This document shows positions 1-6,693 of a stretch of 32,330 nt of DNA, in pieces. Each line of letters starts with the position of its first letter. The stretch's first letter is position 1. A model generated the notes under the pieces. That model was not told the DNA's origin. It searched no databases and worked only from the letters and a program-made list of their open reading frames with translations. The translations under genes and the position numbers were made by a program. This stretch comes from Cyanobacteria bacterium SIG27 (GTDB lineage Bacteria; Cyanobacteriota; Vampirovibrionia; Gastranaerophilales; Gastranaerophilaceae), in assembly GCA_015152565.1 (NCBI GenBank), contig SUTT01000023.1, positions 1-32,330 on the forward strand, given 5' to 3'.

Positions 1-1
1 A

Positions 2-163
2 ACTTGGTTAGGGATTAGAAAAAATAAAAACATTGCCCTAAAAAATATAAACGATAATGAAAAATACATAAAAACAAACGAGGCTTATTTTATAAATAGT
101 GGAATAAACTACTTAGAACCAACAGAGCTTGCAGTCATAAATGGAATTGTATTTATAAAATAA
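2..163 (+). CDS. C-terminal end of an unknown protein (5' end outside window)
   Basis: An open frame enters from the left edge and runs 53 codons to a TAA at 161-163. The peptide ends LAVINGIVFIK and is rich in Asn, Ile and Lys, like the confirmed genes nearby. It has no ATG inside the window, so it is read as the tail of a longer gene. A good intrinsic terminator begins one base after the stop, which supports a real gene end. No family can be recognised from this fragment. An extracellular or pilin-like protein is possible but not shown. Confidence 0.6.
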   Translation, partial: TWLGIRKNKNIALKNINDNEKYIKTNEAYFINSGINYLEPTELAVINGIVFIK

Positions 164-198
164 AACAGGCAGAACCTAGAATGGCTTGCCTGTTTTTT
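164..198 (+). terminator. Intrinsic terminator after the left-edge gene
   Basis: AACAGGCA (164-171, first base A) pairs with TGCCTGTT (187-194) in an 8-bp stem with a 15-nt loop. It is followed by a T run through 198. It lies directly after the stop codon at 161-163. Confidence 0.8.
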
Positions 199-218
199 AT
201 TTCAAAGCTAATAATTAA

Positions 219-371
219 CTATTTGCTAACAGCTTCTTTAGATTTTTTACAACTGCTGTAAAAGAAGGTCGTAATAAAACAGAAGTTTTAATACAAAATA
301 ACCCAATCAAGGATTCATTGCAAAAAGTCGGCAAAGATACATTAGATTTGACAAAACAATTGATGAAATAA
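219..371 (+). pseudogene. Decayed 3' fragment of an unknown gene
   Basis: A 50-codon open stretch on + ends in TAA at 369-371. Its second half reads like real protein (KEGRNKTEVLIQNNPIKDSL, then KVGKDTLDLTKQLMK), with codon use like its neighbours. It has no start codon, an in-frame stop at 216-218 and no ribosome binding site. It is therefore best read as the surviving tail of a truncated gene, not a working gene. The family is unknown. A chance open frame cannot be excluded at this length. Confidence 0.35.
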
Positions 372-379
372 AAATAATT

Positions 380-411
380 CCCCTCTCCAAGGGGGAGGGT
401 TAGGGTGGGGG
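380..411. repeat. GC-rich intergenic repeat, copy 1
   Basis: A G/C-rich island (CCCCTCTCCAAGGGGGAGGG followed by TTAGGGTGGGG) stands out in AT-rich sequence. Its first 20 bases form a short hairpin. A related sequence lies at 2599-2643. This resembles a type of dispersed intergenic repeat that I recall from many bacterial genomes, whose spurious translation reads LTLPLGEGN. The rest of the 200-478 spacer holds only the decayed fragment and the 479 gene's upstream motif. Confidence 0.55.
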
Positions 412-442
412 CTAATTTCTGATTAAAAAAGTAGCAAAAAAT

Positions 443-458
443 ATTTTTACAGGGTTTA
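443..458 (+). promoter_or_regulatory. Shared upstream motif, copy 1
   Basis: ATTTTTACAGGGTTTA lies 20 bases before the ATG at 479. A copy differing at one position lies at 1459-1474, upstream of the HAD hydrolase gene. The role is unknown; it may be a promoter or leader element. Confidence 0.3.
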
Positions 459-478
459 AATAAATGTAAAGGTGTATT

Positions 479-838
479 ATGCAAATCAACCAAATTAACA
501 ACAATCAAACAGTTTCACATAAAGCATACTTTAAACCAAATGCAGAGTTTAAAAGACTCTGCAATAGAGGTTTGCAATCTGTTAAACCTCAACAAATTGA
601 AACACTGCTTTCTCGACCTAACCACGAGTTAGAGATTTTAGGGAGGATAATACATAGAGATGCTACAACTTTTGAGGTTTTTAATAATACAACAAAAAGG
701 TTGTCTAATATTATATTAAGCAAAGATAAAGCAAATTTATCAGGATTAATAGATAAATTATGCAGTAATTATGGATACTTTGATTCAACAACTGATGATA
801 TTGTAAAATTTGATAAATTAACCAAGCCTCATAAATAA
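479..838 (+). CDS. Small lineage-specific protein with MQI-x-QI leader
   Basis: 119-residue protein of unknown function. The start is supported by AAAGGTG at 468-474, five bases before the ATG. The N-terminus (MQINQINNNQTVSHKAYFKP) resembles the leaders of the genes at 892 and 1511: a short Gln/Asn-rich stretch after M-Q/K-I, then an F-K-type element. The rest is predicted soluble and mostly helical, with no signal peptide or membrane segment visible. Immediately after the stop the next frame stays open and reads NNEEQNESWVTILTKKGLI, which looks like protein, so the gene may have a frameshift near its end. The nearby HAD gene is on the same strand, but the 53-base and 133-base gaps do not prove an operon. 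Confidence 0.65.
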   Translation: MQINQINNNQTVSHKAYFKPNAEFKRLCNRGLQSVKPQQIETLLSRPNHELEILGRIIHRDATTFEVFNNTTKRLSNIILSKDKANLSGLIDKLCSNYGYFDSTTDDIVKFDKLTKPHK

Positions 839-891
839 TGAAGAACAAAATGAAAGCTGGGTAACTATACTCACTAAAAAAGGTTTGATAT

Positions 892-1377
892 ATGAAAATA
901 GCTCAAGTACAACAAAATAATAGTCAAACATTTAAGGCTTTGCATTTGCAAAAGAATATTGGCAAAGAGCTTGCTAACAAATTTACACAAATGGAGCCGG
1001 AACTCTCAACTATCACAAAAGATGTTGAGCTATATTTCTTTAATAACAACTCAAGAAGAGGACAATCTTGGCGTGAGTTTGCTGAATTTGCAATGGTAAA
1101 TCCAAAATACGATACTCCTAAAAAAAGAGCTAGGTTTGAGAAGATTAACAAATCATATAGAAGTCAGCGAAGAAATGAAAAGTTTAAAAACCTTTTAGAA
1201 AGATTTCCGTTACTAAAGAAATTCTTTGCAGACTATGTTTACCCATATAAACAAGGTGAATTTGTTCAAGACCAAATTGACCTCAGCTTGGTATATGCGA
1301 AAAAGGAATATCCATTAGATTACCTCAATCAACTTAAAAAAGCATTGTTTGAAACTGACCCTGAAACGGTTAAGTAA
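892..1377 (+). CDS. Lineage-specific basic protein with MKI-x-QV ... FKAL leader
   Basis: 161-residue protein of unknown function. It opens MKIAQVQQNNSQTFKALHLQ, the clearest case in this window of the shared leader (M-K/Q-I-x-Q-I/V, Gln/Asn-rich stretch, then T-F-K-A-L). The body is rich in Lys, Arg, Phe and Tyr, with a very basic segment around residues 65-105 (PKKRARFEKINKSYRSQRRN). It has no cysteine-based metal motif, no membrane helix and no family I can name. AAAAAAGG ends eight bases before the start and may act as a weak ribosome binding site. RNA or nucleic-acid contact is conceivable from the charge, but that is a guess. Confidence 0.7.
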   Translation: MKIAQVQQNNSQTFKALHLQKNIGKELANKFTQMEPELSTITKDVELYFFNNNSRRGQSWREFAEFAMVNPKYDTPKKRARFEKINKSYRSQRRNEKFKNLLERFPLLKKFFADYVYPYKQGEFVQDQIDLSLVYAKKEYPLDYLNQLKKALFETDPETVK

Positions 1378-1458
1378 CAAGGACAATCGAGGATATTGAA
1401 AATATAAAATAAAAATTACAGATTACAATTGACTACAACTACTAAACCCGCAAATTTT

Positions 1459-1474
1459 ATTTTTACAAGGTTTA
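1459..1474 (+). promoter_or_regulatory. Shared upstream motif, copy 2
   Basis: ATTTTTACAAGGTTTA matches 443-458 at 15 of 16 positions and lies 36 bases before the ATG at 1511. See the copy at 443. Confidence 0.3.
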
Positions 1475-1510
1475 TATTTAATAGTTAGTCAAATTAAAGA
1501 GGTAAAAATT

Positions 1511-2545
1511 ATGCAAATTGCACAAATAAGTACATTGAACAAATCTCAAAACGTTAGTAATAAAAGGAATATAGCAAGTAAAAACATTACTTTTGAAGGA
1601 TTAAAAGTTCCAAAAACTAAATCAATGTTTGTGTTCGATTTAGATGGAACTCTCGCAACAGCTACAACTGAACAATTAAAAACCATTTTCAATAAGGCAA
1701 AATCTTGTAATTCAGAAATGGTATATGCAACAGGAAGAACATTTAAAGAGTTTTTTAAGCTCCAGAACAAAATGGCAAACAAAGGGATTGAATTGCCAAT
1801 TCCGAATTATTTGATTGCTAATAACGGACAATTTTTATATGAAAATATTGATGGTGTGTTGATTGAGAATTTAGCATACCAAGAACAGTTAATACAAAAG
1901 ACCAATTATAATAGAGATATTGTTACTCAAACGATGAGAAATTTTGCAAAAAGTGATAAATATAAATATACACAAGCTGAATTAAATACTTTAGAGAATT
2001 TAAACGAAGTAAAAACTTCTGACCCTGAATTTTTCGACTCGAAAATTTCCTATTATGAATGGAACCCTAGCAAGAATATGGCTGAATACTTTTTGGCTCA
2101 CGATATAAATATTGAGGAGTTTAAAAAAGAAGTTGTTGATGCTCTTGCTCAAAAAGGTTGTAAAGTTAAGTTCAGAGAAAATCATTATTCAAAACCTGTA
2201 ATGGATGCTTGCAACGAAAGTATTTTATTGCAAGCTAATACACTGAGAAGATTTGAAGATGGTTCAATGAATGCTTTATTTTTATGTGCAGCAGATAAAT
2301 CTGACGGCATAGATTTTATTAGAAAAAGTAAAGGCATTAATTTTTCTGAAATCTTAATGGCAGGAAATGATGATAATGATATTCCAATGGCAAAACTTGC
2401 TCAAAAAGGTGCAAAATTTATTTGCTTGAATGATGCCTCAACTCGATTGATAAATTATTGCAAAAATTTAAAAGAAAATGTACTTGTCGCAGTTAAAAAT
2501 GGTGCAGATGCCATTATAGAAGGCTTGGAAGTGTTTACAAAATAA
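1511..2545 (+). CDS. HAD-superfamily phosphatase (Cof-like) with lineage leader
   Basis: 344-residue HAD hydrolase. Motif I is FDLDGT with the nucleophile and acid at D43 and D45. Motif II is the YATGR stretch near residue 75, motif III is probably K263 in ADKSDG, and motif IV is GNDDND at 285-290. The long insert between motifs II and III fits a type C2 cap, as in the Cof or sucrose-phosphatase branch, so the likely substrate is a small sugar phosphate or similar phosphoester; which one cannot be told. Residues 1-35 precede the HAD fold and carry the leader MQIAQISTLN ... NITFEGL seen in neighbouring unrelated proteins. The start has AAAGAGG at 1496-1502. No terminator hairpin follows the stop. 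Confidence 0.85.
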   Translation: MQIAQISTLNKSQNVSNKRNIASKNITFEGLKVPKTKSMFVFDLDGTLATATTEQLKTIFNKAKSCNSEMVYATGRTFKEFFKLQNKMANKGIELPIPNYLIANNGQFLYENIDGVLIENLAYQEQLIQKTNYNRDIVTQTMRNFAKSDKYKYTQAELNTLENLNEVKTSDPEFFDSKISYYEWNPSKNMAEYFLAHDINIEEFKKEVVDALAQKGCKVKFRENHYSKPVMDACNESILLQANTLRRFEDGSMNALFLCAADKSDGIDFIRKSKGINFSEILMAGNDDNDIPMAKLAQKGAKFICLNDASTRLINYCKNLKENVLVAVKNGADAIIEGLEVFTK

Positions 2546-2580
2546 CTGAAACAGGTTTTTATTATTTTATTCAAAATCCC

Positions 2581-2695
2581 CAAATTGGACTTTTATTACC
2601 CTCGCCCCTTGTGGGAGAGGGTGGGTGAAGCTCGGGTGAGGGGTGTATAAAAAAGGAAAACAAAGTCCATCAAAAGACCGTTTTGGTCCAATTTG
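2581..2695. repeat. Inverted-repeat-bounded spacer element with GC-rich core
   Basis: CAAATTGGAC (2581-2590) and GTCCAATTTG (2686-2695) are perfect 10-bp inverted repeats. They enclose a GC-rich core at 2599-2643 related to the island at 380-411. A small hairpin (GACC-GTTTTGGTC) lies at 2676-2688. No gene is visible here. Confidence 0.5.
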
Positions 2696-2739
2696 AAATT
2701 TAATTTTTAACTCGCTTCTAACCGCTATGATTTAGTATT

Positions 2740-2759
2740 GTTGGGCAAGTATGCCCAAC
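2740..2759. repeat. Isolated perfect hairpin
   Basis: GTTGGGCA and TGCCCAAC form a perfect 8-bp stem with loop AGTA. No T tract follows on either strand, so it is not called a terminator. It lies in the gene-free stretch 2546-3291. Confidence 0.45.
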
Positions 2760-2803
2760 TAACAAGAAATTACTTCCTACCAAACTACTCATTAAAATAC
2801 AAA

Positions 2804-3180
2804 GCACCCTTTGGGTGTGGCTTGCCAGAGGCATATTTTGCGAAACTAATCTAGAATAAAAGATAAAAATTTGCCGACGCCCTAAATTTTCTTGCTGAGC
2901 TTTTGCGAAGCTTAGAAAATGGAAGTGCCCTTGGGGTACGCCCTAAATTTTCTTGCTGAGCTTTTGCGAAGCTTAGAAAATGGAAGTGCCCTTTGGGTGT
3001 GGCTTGCCAGAGGCATATTTTGCGAAACTAATCTAGAATAAAAGATAAAAATTTGCCGATGGCCTAAATTTTCTTGCTGAGCTTTTGCGAAGCTTAGAAA
3101 ATGGAAGCACCCTTGGGGTGTGGCTTGCCAGAGGCATATTTTGCGAAACTAATCTAGAATAAAAGATAAAAATTTGCCGA
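2804..3180. repeat. Tandem composite repeat ending in the tRNA-Leu 3' end
   Basis: Two unit types alternate. Unit B (CGCCCTAAATTTTCTTGCTG..., about 60 bp) starts at 2878, 2939 and about 3060; the first two copies are spaced by 61 bp. Unit A (about 73 bp) ends at 2877, 3059 and 3180, each time in AAAGATAAAAATTTGCCGA. That ending matches the sequence across the 3' end of the tRNA-Leu gene at 3292 (ATAAAAATTTGCCGATGGCC on +). Both units contain small hairpins, for example CACCC-TTT-GGGTG and TGCC-AGA-GGCA. No protein frame is credible through the array. Confidence 0.8.
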
Positions 3181-3195
3181 CGGCCACTCTGCCGA

Positions 3196-3243
3196 GCAAA
3201 AAGATTGATTATCTTTTTGCGAGAGGGCAAGACAAGGTCTTGC
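3196..3243. repeat. Two hairpins downstream of tRNA-Leu
   Basis: GCAAAAAGAT (3196-3205) pairs perfectly with ATCTTTTTGC (3211-3220). GCAAGAC (3227-3233) pairs with GTCTTGC (3237-3243). They lie between the repeat array and the tRNA gene, on the downstream side of the tRNA. Neither has a clear T tract on the minus strand, so a terminator role is only possible. Confidence 0.45.
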
Positions 3244-3291
3244 TCCGGACATCTTTCTCGTATTTTAATTACAGTATTAAAAATAAAAATT

Positions 3292-3377
3292 TGCCGATGG
3301 CCGGACTCGAACCGGCACGTGGGGTGAACCACGTCAGATTTTGAGTCTGATGCGTCTACCAATTTCGCCACATCGGC
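3292..3377 (-). tRNA. tRNA-Leu (anticodon CAA)
   Basis: On the minus strand, a 7-bp acceptor stem GCCGATG/CATCGGC with discriminator A encloses a D arm (GGCGAAATTGGTAGACGC). The anticodon arm TCAGA-CTCAAAA-TCTGA puts CAA at 34-36. A long variable arm CGTGG-TTCACC-CCACG and a T arm GCCGG-TTCGAGT-CCGGC follow. The long variable arm and the anticodon both identify leucine (codon UUG). CCA is not encoded. Short fragments of both ends of this gene recur in the flanking repeats. Confidence 0.97.
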
Positions 3378-3414
3378 AAATTTAATTCTATTTAGTTATC
3401 AATTGTTTCATTAA

Positions 3415-3446
3415 GCTCCTGAGGAAATCAAAGATTTCCACGTCGC
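3415..3446. repeat. Dispersed hairpin repeat, copy 1
   Basis: GCTCCTGAGGAAATCAAAGA... matches 28580-28611 at 29 of 32 positions. The core GGAAATC-AAA-GATTTCC is a hairpin. Two of the three differences between the copies change one base pair from G-C to A-T and keep the stem. Confidence 0.6.
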
Positions 3447-3478
3447 CTACGTAGTGCTATCGTCAACCCTCAACGGGT

Positions 3479-3540
3479 CGCCGATTTAGCACCGGCTGCC
3501 GCATTTCACATCGGCAAATTAAATTCTATTAAATTATCAT
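3479..3540. repeat. Remnant of the tRNA-Leu 5' end and flank
   Basis: CACATCGGCAAA at 3507-3518 and the following A/T stretch (AATTCTATT ... TTATCA) repeat the sequence at 3369-3401, which is the tRNA 5' end and its upstream flank. Preceding pieces (GCCGAT, ACCGGC, ATTTC) also occur in order in the tRNA. It looks like a decayed partial copy and cannot fold into a tRNA. Confidence 0.5.
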
Positions 3541-3611
3541 AAATTCTTCGGCTAAAGCCTCAGAATGACAATATTTGCTTGTCGTTGTCATATTGAGCGA
3601 AGCGAAATATC
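3541..3611. repeat. Inverted pair of REP-like palindromic elements
   Basis: AAATTCTTCGGCTAAAGCCT... (3541-3569, minus orientation) and GTCATATTGAGCGAAGCGAA... (3587-3611, plus orientation) belong to one family of the form GTCATxxTGAG...GAAxxAT. Each is an imperfect palindrome: ATTCT/AGAAT in one and ATATT/AATAT in the other. No gene is visible from 3378 to 3661. Confidence 0.55.
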
Positions 3612-3661
3612 TTTTTGCTTATCAATTCAAAATAACAAAAACAATCATACAATGAAATAAA

Positions 3662-5107
3662 TTATTTGTCTAATTCTTCTTTTAATAATTTATTCAACAT
3701 TTGTGGATTAGCTCTTCCTTTGGTTTCTTTCATTGCTTGACCAACAAAGAAGCCAAACAGTTTATCTTTTCCACCTTTGTATGCAGCAACTTGTTCAGGA
3801 TTACTTGCAACAATTTTTTGAATAATAGGAAGAATTGAGCTTTCATCAGAAATTACTGATAAACCTTTTTCTTCAACTAGAACTTGCGCGTCTTTTCCTG
3901 TATTTAAAATATCAACAATTAATGCTTTTGCAATATTATTTGAAATTGTTCCTTTTTTCAATAATCCTAATAATTTTGCAAAGTTTTCAACGGTTAATTT
4001 TGATTCAGCAATTGTTAATTTTTCTTCTTTTAAAAACGCCGCAACTTCACCCATTAAGAAATTAGAAGCGGTTTTAGCGTCAACATCTTGTTTTAATAAT
4101 TCATCAAAATACATTGCCATATCCATTTGAGCAACTAAAACACTTGCGTCATATTCGCTTAAACCTTTTGACATGTATCTTTCCATTTTTTCATTTGGAA
4201 GTTCGGGCATTTTTGCTCTTATTTCTTCAACCCATTCTCTTGAAATTTCCAATGGCATTAAGTCTGGCTCTGGAAAATATCTATAGTCATGAGCATCTTC
4301 TTTACCTCTCATAGAAGATGTGATACCAGCGTTATCATCCCAAAGACGAGTTTCTTGTACAACTTTTCCACCCTCTTCTAGAATTTCTGCTTGACGAACA
4401 AATTCATATTCAATTGCACGAACTAAAGAGCGGAAGCTGTTTACATTTTTGATTTCAGCACGAGTTCCAAATTCTTTTTGTCCGATTGGGCGAATTGAAA
4501 TATTGCAATCTGCTCTCATTGAGCCTTCTTCAAGGTTGCCGTCGCAAACACCAATATATCTTAAAATACTTCTCAAATTTTCAACATATTCTCTTGCTTC
4601 TTCAGAGCTTCTCATGTCGGGTTCAGAAACGATTTCTAATAATGGTGTACCTGCACGGTTTAAATCAACCAATGAATAACTTGAGCCATATAGCCCAGCA
4701 GCGCCAGCGTGCACTAATTTACCAGCATCTTCTTCCAAGTGAGCTCTTGTAATACCAATTTTTTTATTTGAAATTTGAATCCATCCGCCTTGGCAAATTG
4801 GTTCATCATATTGAGAAATTTGATAACCTTTTGGAAGATCTGGGTAAAAATATTGTTTTCTGTCAAATTTACAACGATTAGGAATTTCACTGTGAAGTGC
4901 TAGACCAGTTAAAATTGCCATATTAACGCATTCTTTATTTAAAACAGGTAAAACTCCAGGCATGCCCAAAGTAACGGTTGAAGTTTCAGTATTAGGGTCA
5001 CGACCAAATTCACAACCCTCACGAGCAAAAATTTTAGTATTAGTTTTTAATTGCGCATGAACCTCTAAACCGATAACCATCTCATATTTATCTTTGTAAT
5101 CTGACAT
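3662..5107 (-). CDS. gatB: Aspartyl/glutamyl-tRNA(Asn/Gln) amidotransferase subunit B
   Basis: 481-residue GatB, the tRNA-binding and kinase/transamidase subunit of GatCAB. This enzyme converts Glu-tRNA(Gln), and often Asp-tRNA(Asn), to the amidated form using ATP. The full set of family blocks is present in order: VIGLEVHAQL at 11-20, FYPDLPKGYQISQYD, HLEEDAGKL, VDLNRAGTPLLEIVSEPD, EGSMRADCNISIR, EIKNVNSF and RYFPEPDLMP. A C-terminal GatB/YqeY-type helical domain follows to the end. Length is normal for the family. AAGGAG lies five bases before the ATG on the minus strand. gatA and gatC are not adjacent, so the complex is encoded at dispersed sites. No terminator is visible after the stop; the REP-like pair lies 50 bases downstream. 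Confidence 0.97.
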   Translation of the reverse strand: MSDYKDKYEMVIGLEVHAQLKTNTKIFAREGCEFGRDPNTETSTVTLGMPGVLPVLNKECVNMAILTGLALHSEIPNRCKFDRKQYFYPDLPKGYQISQYDEPICQGGWIQISNKKIGITRAHLEEDAGKLVHAGAAGLYGSSYSLVDLNRAGTPLLEIVSEPDMRSSEEAREYVENLRSILRYIGVCDGNLEEGSMRADCNISIRPIGQKEFGTRAEIKNVNSFRSLVRAIEYEFVRQAEILEEGGKVVQETRLWDDNAGITSSMRGKEDAHDYRYFPEPDLMPLEISREWVEEIRAKMPELPNEKMERYMSKGLSEYDASVLVAQMDMAMYFDELLKQDVDAKTASNFLMGEVAAFLKEEKLTIAESKLTVENFAKLLGLLKKGTISNNIAKALIVDILNTGKDAQVLVEEKGLSVISDESSILPIIQKIVASNPEQVAAYKGGKDKLFGFFVGQAMKETKGRANPQMLNKLLKEELDK

Positions 5108-5238
5108 TTTTACTCCTTAAATTTTTTCTTTAATTCTAGCATAAACATAATCATTCATTAAAAAAGCTTAATAATTTGTAAATTTGTACGCAATTTTTTC
5201 TTCCCTTTAACCTTTTTATTTAATATAAGGGGTAATTT

Positions 5239-6069
5239 ATGCAAAATTATAATAGTTATTATCAACAGCCAAACATTCCAATCAGTCCAAATGCTGTTAA
5301 TATCAATATTATTTCACCACAAGCTTATGGTGGTTCTGATGGTATGACTTGCCCGATTAATAATGGATATTCTTTATATGGCAATAATCAAGGCATGCCA
5401 ATTTATCCATCAAACTATAATAATATGTTTGTTAATCCAACATATAATATGCAAAACCCTATGTCAAACGCCGCAAACATGCCGCAAGAAACCACAAGAA
5501 TGCAGGCTCATCAAGGCTTTGCGCCAGAATATGCAACAAAACAAACGCAAGACGATTTAATAAACCAAAGAAATATGTCAAACCAAACAAATTTAATTGA
5601 AAAAACTGAAAATTCTCAAACTGAAACAAAAACACAAGAAAGCAATAAAACAAAAAAAGTTACTCCTCTGACCGATGATTATGTGAAATCTTTAGAAAAT
5701 TACATGAACGATCAAAACCCAAAAGTTCGTTTAATTGGCGCAAAAGAACTTCTGGAACGATTTAAAGAAGATGAAAATCGAAAAGATAACCCAAGTTTAA
5801 TGCCTTTATTAAATAAAGCACTAAGGGATTCTTCTCCATCGGTTAGATTTCTTGGTTTAACTATGCTTCAACTTGGTTACGCCGTTGGAAACGATGAAAC
5901 AGTAACCATTTTAAAAGAAATTCAAACTCAAAACAAAGATAAAATAGGCGAAGATTCGCTTTTAGCTTCTGAAATTTTATTAAAAATGTCTGCTGGTCAA
6001 AAAATTGATGTCCCAATGACGCAAGCTGAAATTGAAGCACAAAATGCAAAGAAAAGCGAGGCTAAATAA
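5239..6069 (+). CDS. NAVNINI-motif protein with C-terminal HEAT-like repeats (paralogue 1)
   Basis: 276-residue protein. The N-terminus carries NAVNINIISPQAYGG at 18-32, nearly the same as NAVNINIFDPKAYAG in the gene at 6694. A low-complexity Asn/Gln/Met/Tyr-rich region follows to about residue 125, then a charged linker. A helical domain with two HEAT-like repeats follows: NPKVRLIGAKELLERF and SPSVRFLGLTMLQLGY. HEAT repeats usually make protein contacts, so an adaptor or scaffold role is a reasonable inference; no enzyme motif is present. There is no signal peptide. AAGGGG at 5227-5232 serves as the ribosome binding site. The stop overlaps the next start by one base (TAATG), so the two genes are translationally coupled. 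Confidence 0.85.
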   Translation: MQNYNSYYQQPNIPISPNAVNINIISPQAYGGSDGMTCPINNGYSLYGNNQGMPIYPSNYNNMFVNPTYNMQNPMSNAANMPQETTRMQAHQGFAPEYATKQTQDDLINQRNMSNQTNLIEKTENSQTETKTQESNKTKKVTPLTDDYVKSLENYMNDQNPKVRLIGAKELLERFKEDENRKDNPSLMPLLNKALRDSSPSVRFLGLTMLQLGYAVGNDETVTILKEIQTQNKDKIGEDSLLASEILLKMSAGQKIDVPMTQAEIEAQNAKKSEAK

Positions 6070-6542
6070 TGGCTAATGTAAATAATAATCCCGGAGTGCC
6101 AAAAGTAAAAACGCCAATACTTCCAAAAGTAGCAGGCGCTCTTGCTATTGCCTCAGGATTACATGACATTCATAAAACAGCCATGATTAACTCAAAAAAT
6201 GCTTTAGCAAAAGCTTCAAGCAATCATACAATTTCGCATTCAATTAGATATCAAAAAGCAGATAGGGTTTCTTTTAGAGATACTCAAAGAAAAAACTGGT
6301 TATCACCAGCAAATATTACAGCACCATTTGTTGAAATGGGCGCAAGCGTAGCTGGATATATCACAGGAGCAGCAAAAAGTGCAATTAGATATATTCCAAG
6401 TTTTGTTTGTGCTACAATTGCAATTGTTGCTAAAACACCAAAGATAGCAAATATCGCAACAGTTCTTTTAGGCTGTGTGGAAGCTTTTGATTTTGCTCGA
6501 CACTCATTGGGTATTGGGCAAAGAGATGACTATTTAGAATAA
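6069..6542 (+). CDS. Small hydrophobic protein coupled to the HEAT-like protein
   Basis: 157-residue protein of unknown function. Its ATG shares one base with the TAA of the upstream gene, which implies translational coupling and a functional link. The first 90 residues are polar, with a Pro/Lys-rich start. Three moderately hydrophobic stretches follow within about residues 95-147 (for example VEMGASVAGYITGAAKSAI, FVCATIAIVAK, IATVLLGCVEAF), consistent with membrane association. No cleavable signal peptide is seen. It sits between the two NAVNINI paralogues, so it may anchor them at a membrane. That is inference only; no known family is recognised. Confidence 0.75.
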   Translation: MANVNNNPGVPKVKTPILPKVAGALAIASGLHDIHKTAMINSKNALAKASSNHTISHSIRYQKADRVSFRDTQRKNWLSPANITAPFVEMGASVAGYITGAAKSAIRYIPSFVCATIAIVAKTPKIANIATVLLGCVEAFDFARHSLGIGQRDDYLE

Positions 6543-6597
6543 TGTAACAAAATGTAAATCGTCAAAACAACAGTAAAATCAGTATTTTTGTTAAAAT

Positions 6598-6603
6598 TAT
6601 AAT
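6598..6603 (+). promoter_or_regulatory. Candidate -10 box for the 6694 gene
   Basis: TATAAT in the 151-base gap upstream of the 6694 gene. No good -35 lies at the usual distance, so this is a weak call. Confidence 0.3.
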
Positions 6604-6693
6604 AGATAGTTTAAAAAAATAAAAAATTAGGCAATTATTTTTATTCACATGTTTTATATAGAGCGTGTGGAGATTACACAAAAGGAGAAATAA

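Noticed and set aside
215-508. Minus-strand open frame of 97 codons containing LAPTLTLPLGEGN
   Set aside because: It is a translation of the GC-rich repeat and overlaps the start of the 479 gene. The opposite strand holds the better coding-like fragment.
2740-2759. Terminator for the HAD hydrolase gene
   Set aside because: The stem is perfect, but it has no T tract on either strand and lies 195 bases past the stop.
2804-3180. CRISPR array
   Set aside because: The units abut each other, are 60-120 bp long and differ in order. There are no unique spacers and no cas genes.
3033-3371. Minus-strand open frame of 112 codons beginning MAKLVDASDSKSDVV
   Set aside because: It is the antisense-side reading of the tRNA-Leu gene followed by the repeat array. 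This opening is a well-known false protein from tRNA-Leu genes.
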